A DNA stretch of 64,000 nt from JADJSS01 sp046329815 (GCA_046329815.1 JAXLTY010000001.1:1860001-1924000); one strand, 5' to 3'. Counted from the stretch's first letter, positions 1-9,813 are shown. The notes: a model not told the origin generated them from the sequence alone. Translations and numbers: made by a program.

Positions 1-840
1 AATTAATTTCTGCATACGCACAACAATTTGATTCATATTTTCGCGCTCTGAAGTCATAGAACCGTCATCAATACTGGCAAACTGTGTTTCACTTTCTGAT
101 GTATTTTTGATCTGATCTACATAAAAATCGATTTCTTCTTTTGCCTTTGCTATTTTTTTCAGAATGACTTCTTTGAAAAGCGCCAGGTCAGCATCACTGT
201 AACGAACTACAGATGACTGCATTGGTGATTTTGGCTCAGTATGTGTTTTAGGAACAGTTACGGTTTCTGTTTTTTGAACTGGCTTTGGCTCAGGTTTGGC
301 AGCAGGTGTTTTTACAACTGGTTTTGGTGCAACAACAACTTTTTTTGTTTCAATCTTTGGCGTTGGCTTTGCTACTACTTTTTGTTCAACTTTCTTCGGT
401 GCCGGTTTTGCAACAACTTTTGGCGCTGGTTTTGTTTTTACCGCAACAGCTTTTTTTACTGGTTTTGCCACAACTTTTGCAACAGCTTTTTTAACAGGTT
501 TCGCAGGAACTTTGGCTGCTACTTTCTTTATTGGTGCTTTTGCTACAACTTTTGCCACTTTTTTTGGTGCCGCTTTTACTGATGCTTTCTTTACCGGTTT
601 TGCAGGCGCTTTAACCACCGGTTTTTTAGCTACAGGTTTCGTCTTTGCTACAACTTTAGCCGCTGCTTTTTTCGCAACTGGTTTTACTACTTTCTTAGCT
701 ACCGGTTTTGCTTTCGCAACTGGTTTTTTCGCTACCGGTTTTGCCGCTGCTTTTTTTATCGGTTTTGCTGCCGGTTTTTTTGCTGCTACTTTCTTTGCTA
801 CTGCTTTTGCCGGTTTTGCTGCCACTTTTTTCTTTGCCAT
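1..840 (-). CDS. DksA/TraR-family regulator with long Lys/Ala/Pro-rich N-terminal tail (3' end outside window)
   Basis: I translated the minus strand from the ATG at 840 to the window edge and it stays open for all 280 codons. Residues 1 to about 205 are a low-complexity tail of KPVAKK/KKVAAK-type words, rich in Lys, Ala, Pro and Val and resembling a histone H1 tail. From about residue 207 the sequence RYSDADLAxFKExILKKIxKA begins, followed by a helix and SIDDGSMTSERENMNQ, which is the coiled-coil start of Bacteroidota DksA/TraR-like proteins; the zinc-finger end lies beyond the edge. Members of this family bind RNA polymerase with ppGpp. The gene starts 4 bases after the ileS stop, so the two are probably co-transcribed. 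The tail suggests DNA or RNA binding, which is inference. The family call is confident; the role of the tail is unknown. Confidence 0.85.
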   Translation of the reverse strand, partial: MAKKKVAAKPAKAVAKKVAAKKPAAKPIKKAAAKPVAKKPVAKAKPVAKKVVKPVAKKAAAKVVAKTKPVAKKPVVKAPAKPVKKASVKAAPKKVAKVVAKAPIKKVAAKVPAKPVKKAVAKVVAKPVKKAVAVKTKPAPKVVAKPAPKKVEQKVVAKPTPKIETKKVVVAPKPVVKTPAAKPEPKPVQKTETVTVPKTHTEPKSPMQSSVVRYSDADLALFKEVILKKIAKAKEEIDFYVDQIKNTSESETQFASIDDGSMTSERENMNQIVVRMQKLI

Positions 841-844
841 CTGA

Positions 845-3800
845 CTACACTTTTTGAATGAGTAAATTTAAAATTTCGCCATTGATATCAAATTCTTTGG
901 CGTTTTGAATATTATCTGCAAACAAGATGTCGTTTGCTAGTGTTTCGTTGCAAATATATTCTTTATAACTATCTAAAATAGCATTGAGAACCAATTGATT
1001 TTGCACATGCAAAACGATTTTGTCAGTAACTTCAAAATTGGCTTCTTTGCGTTCTGTTTGTATTTTATTGACAATTTCGCGCGCAAAACCTTCGTTTCTC
1101 AGCGTTTCAGTTATAGTAATATCCAATGCAACAGTTATGCCATTGTTTGTCGCAACCAACCAACCTTGGATATCATCTGACAAAATTTCCACTTCATCCA
1201 ATAAAATTGGGAAAGTTTCATTTTCAACCTGAATATCAGTTGTTCCGTTTTGTTCCAATTGCTGAATCTGTTCTGCAGAGAATTGTTGGATGATATCAGC
1301 AGCCAGTTTCATTTTTCCGCCTAATTTTTTACCTAACAGCTTAAAATTCGGTTTTATTTTCTTAGAAATGATTCCGGATGTATCGCCGATGTACTCAATT
1401 TCTTTCACATTCACTTCTGATAAAATCAATTCTTTCACTTTATCAATCTGTGCTATAAAATCTTTGTCGATAGCAGGCACCAGTATTTTTTGTAATGGCT
1501 GACGTACTTTTATTTTTGTCTTTTTTCGCAATGATAAAACCAAAGAAGATATTTCCTGTGCCCATTCCATGCGTTGCTCTAAATTAGCATCAATTAATGT
1601 TGAATCGGATTCTATTAACAAAGAAGTGTGTATCGATTCTTTAGTTGCCAGTAAATTTTGCCATAACCAGTCGCTGAAAAAAGGTGCAATCGGACTCATT
1701 AATTGAACTACAACCTGTAAACATTCATGCAAGGTTTCAAAAGCTGCTTTTTTATCCTGAGAAAGCTCATTGTTCCAGAAACGTCTTCTGCACAAACGCA
1801 CATACCAGTTGGATAAATGCTCGATTACAAAATCTTCTATTAAGCGCGCTGCTTTAGTTGGTTCATAATCGTTGTAAGATTCAGAAACTTCTTTGATTAA
1901 TGAGTGTAATTTGGAAATTACCCAACGGTCAATTTCTGTACGTTCTGCTAATGGTGTTCTGTTGTTTTTATCAATCACAAAACCATCGATATTCGCATAA
2001 ATAGCAAAGAAATTATAGGTATTATATAAAGTGCCAAATAATTTTCTGCCTGTTTCTGCCAATCCTTCTTCGTCAAACTTAAGATTGTCCCATGGTTGAG
2101 AATTAGAAATCATGTACCAGCGAGTTACATCAGCACCATATTTTTCAATAGTTTTGAATGGATCAACTGTGTTGCCTTTGGATTTAGACATTTTATTGCC
2201 GTTCTTATCTAAAACCAAGCCATTTGAAACCACATTTTTGTAAGCAACAGAATCAAACAACATGGTTGCAATGGCGTGCAATGTATAAAACCAGCCACGC
2301 GTCTGGTCAACACCTTCAGCAATAAAATCTGCCGGAAACGATTGTTTGAATGTTTCCTGGTTTTCAAAAGGAAAATGCCATTGCGCGTACGGCATTGCGC
2401 CGCTATCAAACCATACATCGATTAAATCGCTTTCGCGTTTCATCGGTTTGCCTGAAGCAGAAACTAAAATGATATCATCTACAAAAGGTTTATGTAAATC
2501 AAATTCTTTAGATAAAATAGATTTGTCTAATAAGCCAGCATCAATTGATTTTTGCATTTCCGTTTTTAATTCTTCTACAGAACCAATACAGATTTCTTCG
2601 TTTTTATCTTCGGTGCGCCAAATTGGTAAAGGTGTGCCCCAATATCTGCTGCGCGATAAATTCCAGTCGATTAAGTTTTCCAGCCATTGTCCAAAACGAC
2701 CTGTTCCTGTACTTTCCGGCTTCCAGTTGATGGTTTTGTTCAGTTCTACCATACGTTCTTTAACAGACGTAACGCGCACAAACCAGGAATCTAATGGATA
2801 ATAAATAACAGGCTTGTCGGTGCGCCAGCAATGCGGATATGAGTGCTCGTATTTTTCTATTTTGAATGCTCTGTTTTCTTGTTTCAGTTTAACAGAAATA
2901 TCAATATCAACAGAAACGTAATTTGGTTCGTTTTTGTAATCTTTTACATATCTGCCTGAAAACTCACCAACACCGTCAATAAATTTTCCTTCCAAATCTA
3001 CTAAAGTTAAAGCGCCAATACCATTTTCGCCAGCTACTTTCATGTCGTCTGCACCAAAGCTCGGCGCAATGTGAACAATACCTGTACCATCAGAAGTAGT
3101 TACAAAATCACCAGTAATTACGCGAAAAGCATCGCCGTTAATATTTTCTTTTTTATTGGCTTCAAAAGGTAATAGTTGTTCATAGCGAATGCCTGCTACA
3201 TCTTTTCCTTTGAAAGAAACTAAGATTTGATAAGGTAAATTTTTACCATCGTTTTGGTAAGATGCAAAATCTTTGTTTTCATTTTCCGTTTGAAAATATT
3301 TATGCAACAGATCTTTAGCCAAAATCAAATTCACCTGAATATGTGTATATGGATTGAATGTTTTTACTAAAACATAGTCGATGTTTGCGCCAACCGCTAA
3401 AGCGGTATTTGAAGGCAATGTCCAAGGTGTGGTTGTCCATGCTAAGAAGTAATAATCTTCGTCTTTATTGCTGAATAAAGCACTTTCTGAAACAGATGCT
3501 GTAGTTATTTTAAATTGCGCAACAGCACTGGTATCTTTTACATCTTTGTAGCAACCTGGTAAATTTAATTCTGCAGAACTTAAACCTGTTCCGGCTGCCG
3601 GTGAATAAGGTTGTATTTTATAACCTTTGTATAATAAATCTTTTTTGTAGAATTCTTTTAAGATCCACCAGACGCTTTCGATATAATCATTTTCAAAAGT
3701 GATATAAGGATTTTCCAGATCTACCCAATATCCCATTTTTTGCGTGATGTCGTCCCAAATATCTTTGTACTTCATTACTTCTTCGCGACATTTTTTGTTG

Positions 3801-4159
3801 TATTCCGCGACAGAGATTTTTGAGCCAATATCTTTTTTAGTAATGCCTAAAGTCTTTTCTACAGCCAATTCAATAGGCAAGCCGTGCGTGTCCCAGCCGC
3901 CTTTACGTTTTACTTGGTAACCTTGCAAGGTTTTGAAACGGCAAAAAACATCTTTTATACTTCTTGCCAAAACGTGGTGAATACCTGGCAAGCCATTCGC
4001 GCTTGGCGGTCCTTCATAAAAGACGTATGGTGTTTTTCCTTCGCGTTCAGTTATGCTTTTTTCAAATGTATTATTAGCTGTCCAAAATGCTAATATTTCG
4101 GCTTCAACCTGTTGTTGTGAAAGATTTTTAAATTCGCTATATATTTTTGATGCTGACAT
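845..4159 (-). CDS. ileS: Isoleucyl-tRNA synthetase
   Basis: Class I aminoacyl-tRNA synthetase that charges tRNA-Ile in the cytoplasm, 1104 residues, full length for the long bacterial/eukaryote-like type. The ATP-site motif appears near the N-terminus as NGLPGIHHVLARSIKD (the HIGH signature in the form GIHH), followed by GGWDTHGLPIE. The second ATP-site motif is NKMSKSKGN. The editing (CP1) region lies between them, with TTTPWTLPSNTALAV and GTGIVHIAPSFG. The C-terminal anticodon-binding part begins around LSNWYVRLCRRRFW. The upstream start context is A/T rich with no Shine-Dalgarno. The DksA-like gene follows within 4 bases, a gene order I recognise from other Bacteroidota. Confidence 0.98.
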   Translation of the reverse strand: MSASKIYSEFKNLSQQQVEAEILAFWTANNTFEKSITEREGKTPYVFYEGPPSANGLPGIHHVLARSIKDVFCRFKTLQGYQVKRKGGWDTHGLPIELAVEKTLGITKKDIGSKISVAEYNKKCREEVMKYKDIWDDITQKMGYWVDLENPYITFENDYIESVWWILKEFYKKDLLYKGYKIQPYSPAAGTGLSSAELNLPGCYKDVKDTSAVAQFKITTASVSESALFSNKDEDYYFLAWTTTPWTLPSNTALAVGANIDYVLVKTFNPYTHIQVNLILAKDLLHKYFQTENENKDFASYQNDGKNLPYQILVSFKGKDVAGIRYEQLLPFEANKKENINGDAFRVITGDFVTTSDGTGIVHIAPSFGADDMKVAGENGIGALTLVDLEGKFIDGVGEFSGRYVKDYKNEPNYVSVDIDISVKLKQENRAFKIEKYEHSYPHCWRTDKPVIYYPLDSWFVRVTSVKERMVELNKTINWKPESTGTGRFGQWLENLIDWNLSRSRYWGTPLPIWRTEDKNEEICIGSVEELKTEMQKSIDAGLLDKSILSKEFDLHKPFVDDIILVSASGKPMKRESDLIDVWFDSGAMPYAQWHFPFENQETFKQSFPADFIAEGVDQTRGWFYTLHAIATMLFDSVAYKNVVSNGLVLDKNGNKMSKSKGNTVDPFKTIEKYGADVTRWYMISNSQPWDNLKFDEEGLAETGRKLFGTLYNTYNFFAIYANIDGFVIDKNNRTPLAERTEIDRWVISKLHSLIKEVSESYNDYEPTKAARLIEDFVIEHLSNWYVRLCRRRFWNNELSQDKKAAFETLHECLQVVVQLMSPIAPFFSDWLWQNLLATKESIHTSLLIESDSTLIDANLEQRMEWAQEISSLVLSLRKKTKIKVRQPLQKILVPAIDKDFIAQIDKVKELILSEVNVKEIEYIGDTSGIISKKIKPNFKLLGKKLGGKMKLAADIIQQFSAEQIQQLEQNGTTDIQVENETFPILLDEVEILSDDIQGWLVATNNGITVALDITITETLRNEGFAREIVNKIQTERKEANFEVTDKIVLHVQNQLVLNAILDSYKEYICNETLANDILFADNIQNAKEFDINGEILNLLIQKV

Positions 4160-4352
4160 AACCTTACTTCCTGAAAAATTTGCGCAAAGATATACAATTC
4201 AGCAATTTATTATAATTAATCTGCGTTAAGATATTGAAAAAGAAATCAATAGGAATGCAACGGATATTCTCAAATTAAAATCCTATTTTTGACAAAAGAT
4301 ACTTTTTGATTTGCTGGTTTTAAGCGATGAAATTCGGTTTTTAAGAAATTAT

Positions 4353-6650
4353 ATGCGATTTATTCTGAAAATATTGTGTTTGTTGCTTTTTTCAACTGCT
4401 TTTGCGCAAAAAGTCCCACTTGGAACATGGACAGCGCATATACCAATGCAAAATGCGACTTCTGTTTGCGAAAGTAAAAATTATGTTTACGCTGCTTGCC
4501 AGAATGGTGTTATTGGTGTAAATGTCGATAATGATTACCTGGAAAAATATACAAAAGTTTCCGGTTTGGCCGAAGTCTTCACCAGTGAAGTTGGATATGA
4601 TACGACAACATCTACTTTGGTAATTACTTATCAAAATTCAAATATTGATTTGATAAATAATGGTAAAATAACGAACCTGCCATATTTAAAAAACGCGGCA
4701 ATTACCGGCGATAAAAAGATATACTCTGTCTTTTGTACAAACGGCAAAGCTTATTTAGGTCTTGGTTATGGTTTAATGGTTCTTGATTTGGTTAAAAAAG
4801 AAATTTCGGAAACCTATACATTTAATAACGGTATCAGCACGATTCGTGTGAACAGTGTTTTCGCAGATGATAACCAGATATTTTGTGCTACATCGTATGG
4901 TATTCTTCGTGGCAGAATTGCAGATAATGTAAATCTTTTAAATTTTAATAACTGGACTCAATATTCAACCGGAATTCCACAGGATAACGCAACGGCGATT
5001 ACTCAATATAATAATAAAATTTTTGCTGCTATTGATAATACCATTTATCAGTTTGACGGAACAGACTGGACTGTTTTCTTTTCAGAAGCCAATTGGAAAA
5101 CTATGCATCTGAATAATTCATATGGACAACTCTTGATATCGCAACATAAAATTATCGGAGGCAATCTGAGCGATGTGCGAATTGGAAGATGGAACGGTAC
5201 AGCATTTGATTTTTATACAACACAATTCTTTATCGGCTATCCATTGCAAATTTTACAAGATAAAAATGGTTCGCTTTGGCATGCAGATCTCTATCGCGGT
5301 TTAATACATCAGGAAGGATCCGGTTTTGCCGCTAAAGCGCCTAATGCGCCATTTTCATTGGCTTCGCGCGAAATGGCTTTTATGAATGGAACGATTTGGT
5401 CGTCGTCATCAGGTGTTAGAAATGGCTGGGCGCCAAGCGGTCAGGAAAGTAAATATATTTATGCATGTACAGATTATTACTGGACAAACTACACGCAATA
5501 CACCAATCCTGTCTTAAATAATGTAAATGATATTGCTGTTGTACAACCATTGCCTGCAGAAAACAAAATTTTATTTGGCGCGGCAAACGGTTTTGGTTCC
5601 GGCGGAATCATTGAATTTTCAGCAAGCGATAACACGATGATTGCGCCTGATGGAATGCAGAATTTCCGTATTTCAAGTGCTGACTTAGATGCAAGCGGAA
5701 ATGCATGGCTGACCAATGCTTATTCATCTTCTTCACCATTGATTTGCAGGAAAAGCGATGGAACATATACTTACTTTAATTCCAGTTATCTGGCTGGCGC
5801 ATTAGTGAAATCTATTTTGGTAGATGATAATAACCAGATCTGGATTGGAAAAGAATCAGGCGATGGCGGCATTGTTGTGTTGAATTATGGAAATGATATT
5901 GATGATAAATCAGACGACCAATATTTCTTATTGGCTGCCGGTCGTGGTTTGGGAAATTTGCCTTCCAACAATGTAATATCGATGGCGAAAGATAAAGATG
6001 GTGTATTGTGGTTAGGCACGTCGCGCGGCATCGCTATCGTTTCGTGTTCCGGCTATGTGACCGATTATGCCTGTGAAGCGGAACAAATTTGTATCGACAG
6101 AAATGATGGCAGCGGTTTTTGTGATAATTTACTGGAAGATGAGATTATAAATTGCATTACAGTAGATGCAGCTAACCGAAAATGGATTGGTACGTTTAAT
6201 GGTTTATTTCAGGTAAGTGCTGACGGCGAAAAAACCTTACATTATTTTAATGAAACGAATTCACCATTGCTTTCTAATAATGTTCGTTCGGTGACCATCA
6301 ATCCGCAAAACGGTGATTTATTTATTGGTACTGAAAAAGGAATTTGCAGCTATCGCGCAGATGCAACCGTAACGGATGAAACTACAGAAAAACCATTTGT
6401 GTATCCAAATCCTGTTGCACACGATTACAGCGGACCGATTGCTATCAAAGGTATTCCAAATGATTGCAATGTAAAAATTATGGATATTTCCGGAAACCTG
6501 GTTTTCCAGACTACTGCACTTGGCGGACAGGCAATTTGGGACGGTAACTTAGTAAATGGCTCGCGCGCTGCAACAGGCGTGTATGTTGCTTTATGTGTCG
6601 GTTCTGATAAAAAAGAAAAAGTAAAATTGAAGTTTGTATTAATACATTAA
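4353..6650 (+). CDS. porZ: PorZ-like type IX secretion protein (beta-propellers plus T9SS sorting domain)
   Basis: The open frame begins upstream at 4311, but the ATG at 4353 gives a clean signal peptide (MRFILKILCLLLFSTAFAQ), so I start there; 765 residues. The mature protein opens with GTWTAHIPMQNATSV and runs through many short propeller repeats of the kind seen in two-component-regulator propellers, for example IYAACQNGV-, GLMVLDL-, ILWLGTSRGIAIV- and KWIGTFNGLFQV-type blades. The end is a T9SS type A sorting domain: PFVYPNPVAHDYSGPIAIK, then VKIMDISGNLVFQT and a KFVLIH end. PorZ in Porphyromonas is a surface component of the T9SS attachment complex that handles A-LPS. The family call rests on the opening motif, the propeller order and the length. 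Confidence 0.85.
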   Translation: MRFILKILCLLLFSTAFAQKVPLGTWTAHIPMQNATSVCESKNYVYAACQNGVIGVNVDNDYLEKYTKVSGLAEVFTSEVGYDTTTSTLVITYQNSNIDLINNGKITNLPYLKNAAITGDKKIYSVFCTNGKAYLGLGYGLMVLDLVKKEISETYTFNNGISTIRVNSVFADDNQIFCATSYGILRGRIADNVNLLNFNNWTQYSTGIPQDNATAITQYNNKIFAAIDNTIYQFDGTDWTVFFSEANWKTMHLNNSYGQLLISQHKIIGGNLSDVRIGRWNGTAFDFYTTQFFIGYPLQILQDKNGSLWHADLYRGLIHQEGSGFAAKAPNAPFSLASREMAFMNGTIWSSSSGVRNGWAPSGQESKYIYACTDYYWTNYTQYTNPVLNNVNDIAVVQPLPAENKILFGAANGFGSGGIIEFSASDNTMIAPDGMQNFRISSADLDASGNAWLTNAYSSSSPLICRKSDGTYTYFNSSYLAGALVKSILVDDNNQIWIGKESGDGGIVVLNYGNDIDDKSDDQYFLLAAGRGLGNLPSNNVISMAKDKDGVLWLGTSRGIAIVSCSGYVTDYACEAEQICIDRNDGSGFCDNLLEDEIINCITVDAANRKWIGTFNGLFQVSADGEKTLHYFNETNSPLLSNNVRSVTINPQNGDLFIGTEKGICSYRADATVTDETTEKPFVYPNPVAHDYSGPIAIKGIPNDCNVKIMDISGNLVFQTTALGGQAIWDGNLVNGSRAATGVYVALCVGSDKKEKVKLKFVLIH

Positions 6651-6740
6651 AATTTTTTATAATATATTATCGAAACTAAATTTTCGATAATTTTGTTTAG
6701 ATTTGGCATTCATATTTTTAACTTAAAAAAAAACTAAAAA

Positions 6741-7214
6741 ATGGGTTTATTTTCATTTGTAAAAAGCATTGGCGAGAAAGTTTTCGGACATAAAGAAACG
6801 CCTGAAGAAAGAACACAAAAAGTGATCGATCATTTAAACAAATTTGGTTTATTGCAACCAACTGTTACAGTAAGTGTAGATGAGCACAAAGTAACTTTAA
6901 GCGGCACGGTAGATAGCTTAGACGCGCGCAAACGTTTAATTGCAACGGCTGCCAACATTGAAGGTGTTGAGTCGGTAGATGATCAATTGGTAGTGGTAAT
7001 TAAAGAGCAGGTAGTTCCAGTTGAGCAGGTAGAAGCTGCACCTGAAAAGCAATTTTACCAAGTGAAAGCTGGCGATAACTTATCTAAGATTTCTAAAGAA
7101 GTGTATGGTGATGCGAATAAGTATAACGTTATTTTTGAAGCGAACAAACCGATGCTGACAGATCCTGATAAAATCTATCCTGGACAAACATTAGTAATTC
7201 CTGAATTAGCGTAA
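6741..7214 (+). CDS. kbp: BON-LysM protein, Kbp/YgaU family
   Basis: 157 residues with no signal peptide. A BON domain covers about residues 20-95 (QPTVTVSVDEHKVTLSGTV, then IEGVESVDDQLVVV). A LysM domain covers about 105-156 (YQVKAGDNLSKISKEVYGDANKY, ending IYPGQTLVIPELA). The length and order match E. coli Kbp (YgaU), a cytoplasmic potassium-binding protein of about 149 residues. The start is preceded by an A-rich run and no Shine-Dalgarno. A strong hairpin terminator lies just after the stop. The family assignment is firm; potassium binding is inferred from the family. Confidence 0.9.
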   Translation: MGLFSFVKSIGEKVFGHKETPEERTQKVIDHLNKFGLLQPTVTVSVDEHKVTLSGTVDSLDARKRLIATAANIEGVESVDDQLVVVIKEQVVPVEQVEAAPEKQFYQVKAGDNLSKISKEVYGDANKYNVIFEANKPMLTDPDKIYPGQTLVIPELA

Positions 7215-7235
7215 TCGTTTAATTTCAGATAAATA

Positions 7236-7266
7236 AAAAATGCCTTCACTTTGTGGAGGCATTTTT
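7236..7266. terminator. Bidirectional rho-independent terminator
   Basis: Stem AAAAATGCCT (7236-7245) pairs with AGGCATTTTT (7257-7266) around an 11-base loop. A-tract and T-tract ends make it usable in both directions between the convergent genes ending at 7214 and 7265. Confidence 0.85.
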
Positions 7267-8743
7267 ATTGTTTTAGCTTCTCAAAAATTTTATACAAAAC
7301 CAGCGTATCAGTCTGACAATATTTTTTAAGATAATTCAGCTTTTCAGGAATTTCATTTTTGTTTTCAAAGTAAAATAATTCGTTGTATAAAGACATTGCT
7401 TCTTCGCCATCTTTTACAGTGCTTTTTGCAAATTCATCTTCACCTAAAATAGCATTGCCAATAGCTTTTAATGAAAAACTGCCTTGTTGTTTCGGATGAT
7501 AATAATGTAGTTCTTTAAATGGAATTTCGAAATCAACAATTCGTTTGATGCGCAGAAAGATTTCATCTTTATACTGTGGAAAATCATTGGCCAGTTTAAA
7601 CAGCACACTTTTTTCCATTAATGTATTAAACACTAAAATTTGTCCTGTTTTTTTAGTAGCATCTAAAAAATGCCGAATAAATTTTTCACGTGCATCTTCA
7701 CCAACTTCTGAAATATAATCAATGTGTATCAATTCTGAATCTGCACTTTCTTTGTAATGCAATGAATACAAAAAAGGAATACGCTGATATGGCTGTGTGC
7801 CTTTAAATAATGGTATTGCCGGCTGAAATGCTTCGACATCAAAAAAGTATAACGGATAATTTATATCATGTAAGAAAGCGGTTAGTTTTTCTTCTTGTTT
7901 ATAAATTTGGTTTTGCTGATAGGTTTGTATGATTACTTTCTGGCGCTCATTCAGATCTTCTGTGATGATAATTTGATCGATCTTTTCAATGCCTTTTTCT
8001 ACCAAATTATTTTTTTCCTGCATGGAAATTCCGGGCAAATACCAAACGGAATCTTTCTCAATAGTTGTCCAGCACAAACCTTGAAAATCGCATGGATATG
8101 GTTTGTTGCAATGCACGCCGATTGGCACTTCAGGCGCTTCCGGTAAGTTTAAAGTAGCAATTGCTTTTTCAATGGTTGCTTCAATAAATGGTATGCGTTC
8201 TTTTATTTCATTTAAAACAGTAGTAGATTTAAAAAACTGCTGCACATTCAGCGTTTCATCCAACACATAATCGCTGTTGATGTTTACTATAAAAAAATCT
8301 TCCAGTTCAACACCGCTTTTTGTTATTATGTAATATTGAATCGCTGCATCTTGCAAATAAGTGTTGGAAATACGCATCGAGCTTTTTACTTCGTGTGCGT
8401 ACCATTTGCCATTTTCATACGTCAGCATATCAAGTGCGACTAAAATTCCATTGTGTTTAAAGCATGCTTCATAAATGACAGGAAACTGCTGACGTACCAA
8501 TAACTTCGTGGCTGTGATGGATTCGTCATAGCTGTATGGATTTGGCGGTGAGCAATCTCTTCCGTTCGGAAATAACAAATGTGCTAACTTACCAACACGA
8601 TGACCTCTGTCAAAAACCTGTTGTTGTGTGTAATTTGTTTTATCACGCAGATCATAATTTTTTTTATACAAATACAAAGATTTCGGACATTGAATACTGC
8701 GAATCAATGTTGATTTACTTAATGTATTTTTCGATTTACTCAT
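7265..8743 (-). CDS. DUF2779 protein: Cas4-like Fe-S nuclease fused to a DnaQ-like exonuclease domain
   Basis: 492 residues. The first half has the residues of a Cas4/AddB-type PD-(D/E)XK nuclease: C19 (IQCPKSLYLYK), H47 (DRGHRVGKLAH), D104 (VALDML), E117-V-K119 (HEVKSS), a QxxxxQYY helix (130-137) and three closing cysteines C211, C217 and C223 (HCNKPYPCDFQGLCW), a four-cysteine set fitting an iron-sulphur cluster. The second half resembles a DEDD exonuclease: D301/E303 (YFFDVEAF), FNTLMEK near 371-377, D403 (RIVDFEIPF) and D478 (YCQTDTLVLYKIF). The substrate is not known to me; DNA repair or defence are both possible. It is a single gene, convergent with the LysM gene and divergent from the next one. 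Confidence 0.8.
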   Translation of the reverse strand: MSKSKNTLSKSTLIRSIQCPKSLYLYKKNYDLRDKTNYTQQQVFDRGHRVGKLAHLLFPNGRDCSPPNPYSYDESITATKLLVRQQFPVIYEACFKHNGILVALDMLTYENGKWYAHEVKSSMRISNTYLQDAAIQYYIITKSGVELEDFFIVNINSDYVLDETLNVQQFFKSTTVLNEIKERIPFIEATIEKAIATLNLPEAPEVPIGVHCNKPYPCDFQGLCWTTIEKDSVWYLPGISMQEKNNLVEKGIEKIDQIIITEDLNERQKVIIQTYQQNQIYKQEEKLTAFLHDINYPLYFFDVEAFQPAIPLFKGTQPYQRIPFLYSLHYKESADSELIHIDYISEVGEDAREKFIRHFLDATKKTGQILVFNTLMEKSVLFKLANDFPQYKDEIFLRIKRIVDFEIPFKELHYYHPKQQGSFSLKAIGNAILGEDEFAKSTVKDGEEAMSLYNELFYFENKNEIPEKLNYLKKYCQTDTLVLYKIFEKLKQ

Positions 8744-8804
8744 TTATAAGTATCCAATTTCTTGTTGAAAAGAAGTATCTTAGTGTCAAATTTAAAATAA
8801 ACAG

Positions 8805-9755
8805 ATGAAGCTACGACAATTATTTTTTATCGTGCTGATAATATTATCAACGAACATTGTTTTTGCACAAAAAGGCGGAATTATCAGTGTTGGAGCAACA
8901 CCAGGTTTGTCGTATATGTTGGCGCAAAATACCTATTACCTGAATGAAAATGCAAAAGAATTGGATTATAAACCAAAATTCAGTTATCATGTTTTTGTAG
9001 AAGGTGGTTATAATTTTAAAGAGCAGCATGGTGTCTTAGGTTTTGCAAGTTATTGCGTGGAAGGTCAAAAATATAAAGACGACTTTAAATGGAAACTCTA
9101 TCCTGCTTTGATTGGTACGCATACAAAAAATGTAGATTTTAAATACATGGGTTTTGGTGTGTTGTATCGTTATTCACCAACTTTGCCCGGACAACGTGAA
9201 CATATTCGCACCGGTGATTATCACTGGCGTATGAAAGTGGTTGCAGGTTTTGAAGTGGATGTCTTATTGAAAGCAAATATGACATACAATATTGATTTGA
9301 ATAACAGTGGAAATATAGTGAATTATGGTTATCCGATTCCGCCAATTTATGGTGGTTACGGTGGTTATGAGCCGAATCCATCTTCTGATTACAAATCCTA
9401 TTTCAGACCAGTACAAGGTGTTGGTGTCATTCGTTATGGATTTGATTATGTATTTAAAAACAACATGTTTATTGGTGTTGCGTTTGAGGCAAAAATTGGT
9501 TTAAATGACATCAATGCAAAAGCATATCGCGAACATCCAAAATACAAAGCGTCACGTAATTATTTCTTTGGTTTAAATTTGGAAGTTGGTTATGCAATGA
9601 ATAAATACAAAAGTTTAATCAATCCGAACGGCACATACAATAAGAAAAAAGATGAACCGAAAGTGAAAGTAAAACATCAAGGCGGCGACAGAAACAGAGA
9701 AGTAGATACGGTTGACAGAAAAACAAAAAAACGTATCAAAAAAGGAGTGCAATAA
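8805..9755 (+). CDS. Outer-membrane beta-barrel protein of unknown role
   Basis: 316 residues with a signal peptide (MKLRQLFFIVLIILSTNIVFAQ). The mature part alternates short strands with aromatic ends (SYHVFVEGGYNF, YMGFGVLYRYSP, GLNLEVGYAMN), as expected of an outer-membrane barrel, and has a Gly/Tyr/Pro-rich loop (PPIYGGYGGYEPNPSS). The tail is a basic, hydrophilic stretch rich in KKK and KVKVK with no sorting domain. The start is 61 bases from the divergent DUF2779 start, so the two share a short promoter region. I do not recognise a specific family; barrel topology is inferred from the pattern. Confidence 0.7.
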   Translation: MKLRQLFFIVLIILSTNIVFAQKGGIISVGATPGLSYMLAQNTYYLNENAKELDYKPKFSYHVFVEGGYNFKEQHGVLGFASYCVEGQKYKDDFKWKLYPALIGTHTKNVDFKYMGFGVLYRYSPTLPGQREHIRTGDYHWRMKVVAGFEVDVLLKANMTYNIDLNNSGNIVNYGYPIPPIYGGYGGYEPNPSSDYKSYFRPVQGVGVIRYGFDYVFKNNMFIGVAFEAKIGLNDINAKAYREHPKYKASRNYFFGLNLEVGYAMNKYKSLINPNGTYNKKKDEPKVKVKHQGGDRNREVDTVDRKTKKRIKKGVQ

Positions 9756-9781
9756 GTGCAACAGAAAAATTAAATGTTAAG

Positions 9782-9813
9782 AAAAAAGGTTCGGAATATT
9801 CCGAACCTTTTTT
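9782..9813. terminator. Bidirectional rho-independent terminator
   Basis: Perfect stem AAAAAAGGTTCGGAA (9782-9796) with TTCCGAACCTTTTTT (9799-9813). It serves the plus-strand barrel gene and overlaps the stop of murB on the minus strand. Confidence 0.9.

Noticed and set aside
296..844. 182-residue plus-strand open frame rich in Thr, Ala and Phe
   Set aside because: It is the antisense of the Lys/Ala-rich tail of the DksA-like protein; the low-complexity codons keep the opposite strand open.
4284..4291. TATTTTTG as a promoter -7 box for porZ
   Set aside because: No TTG lies at the 19-base distance, so the match is too weak to report as a promoter.
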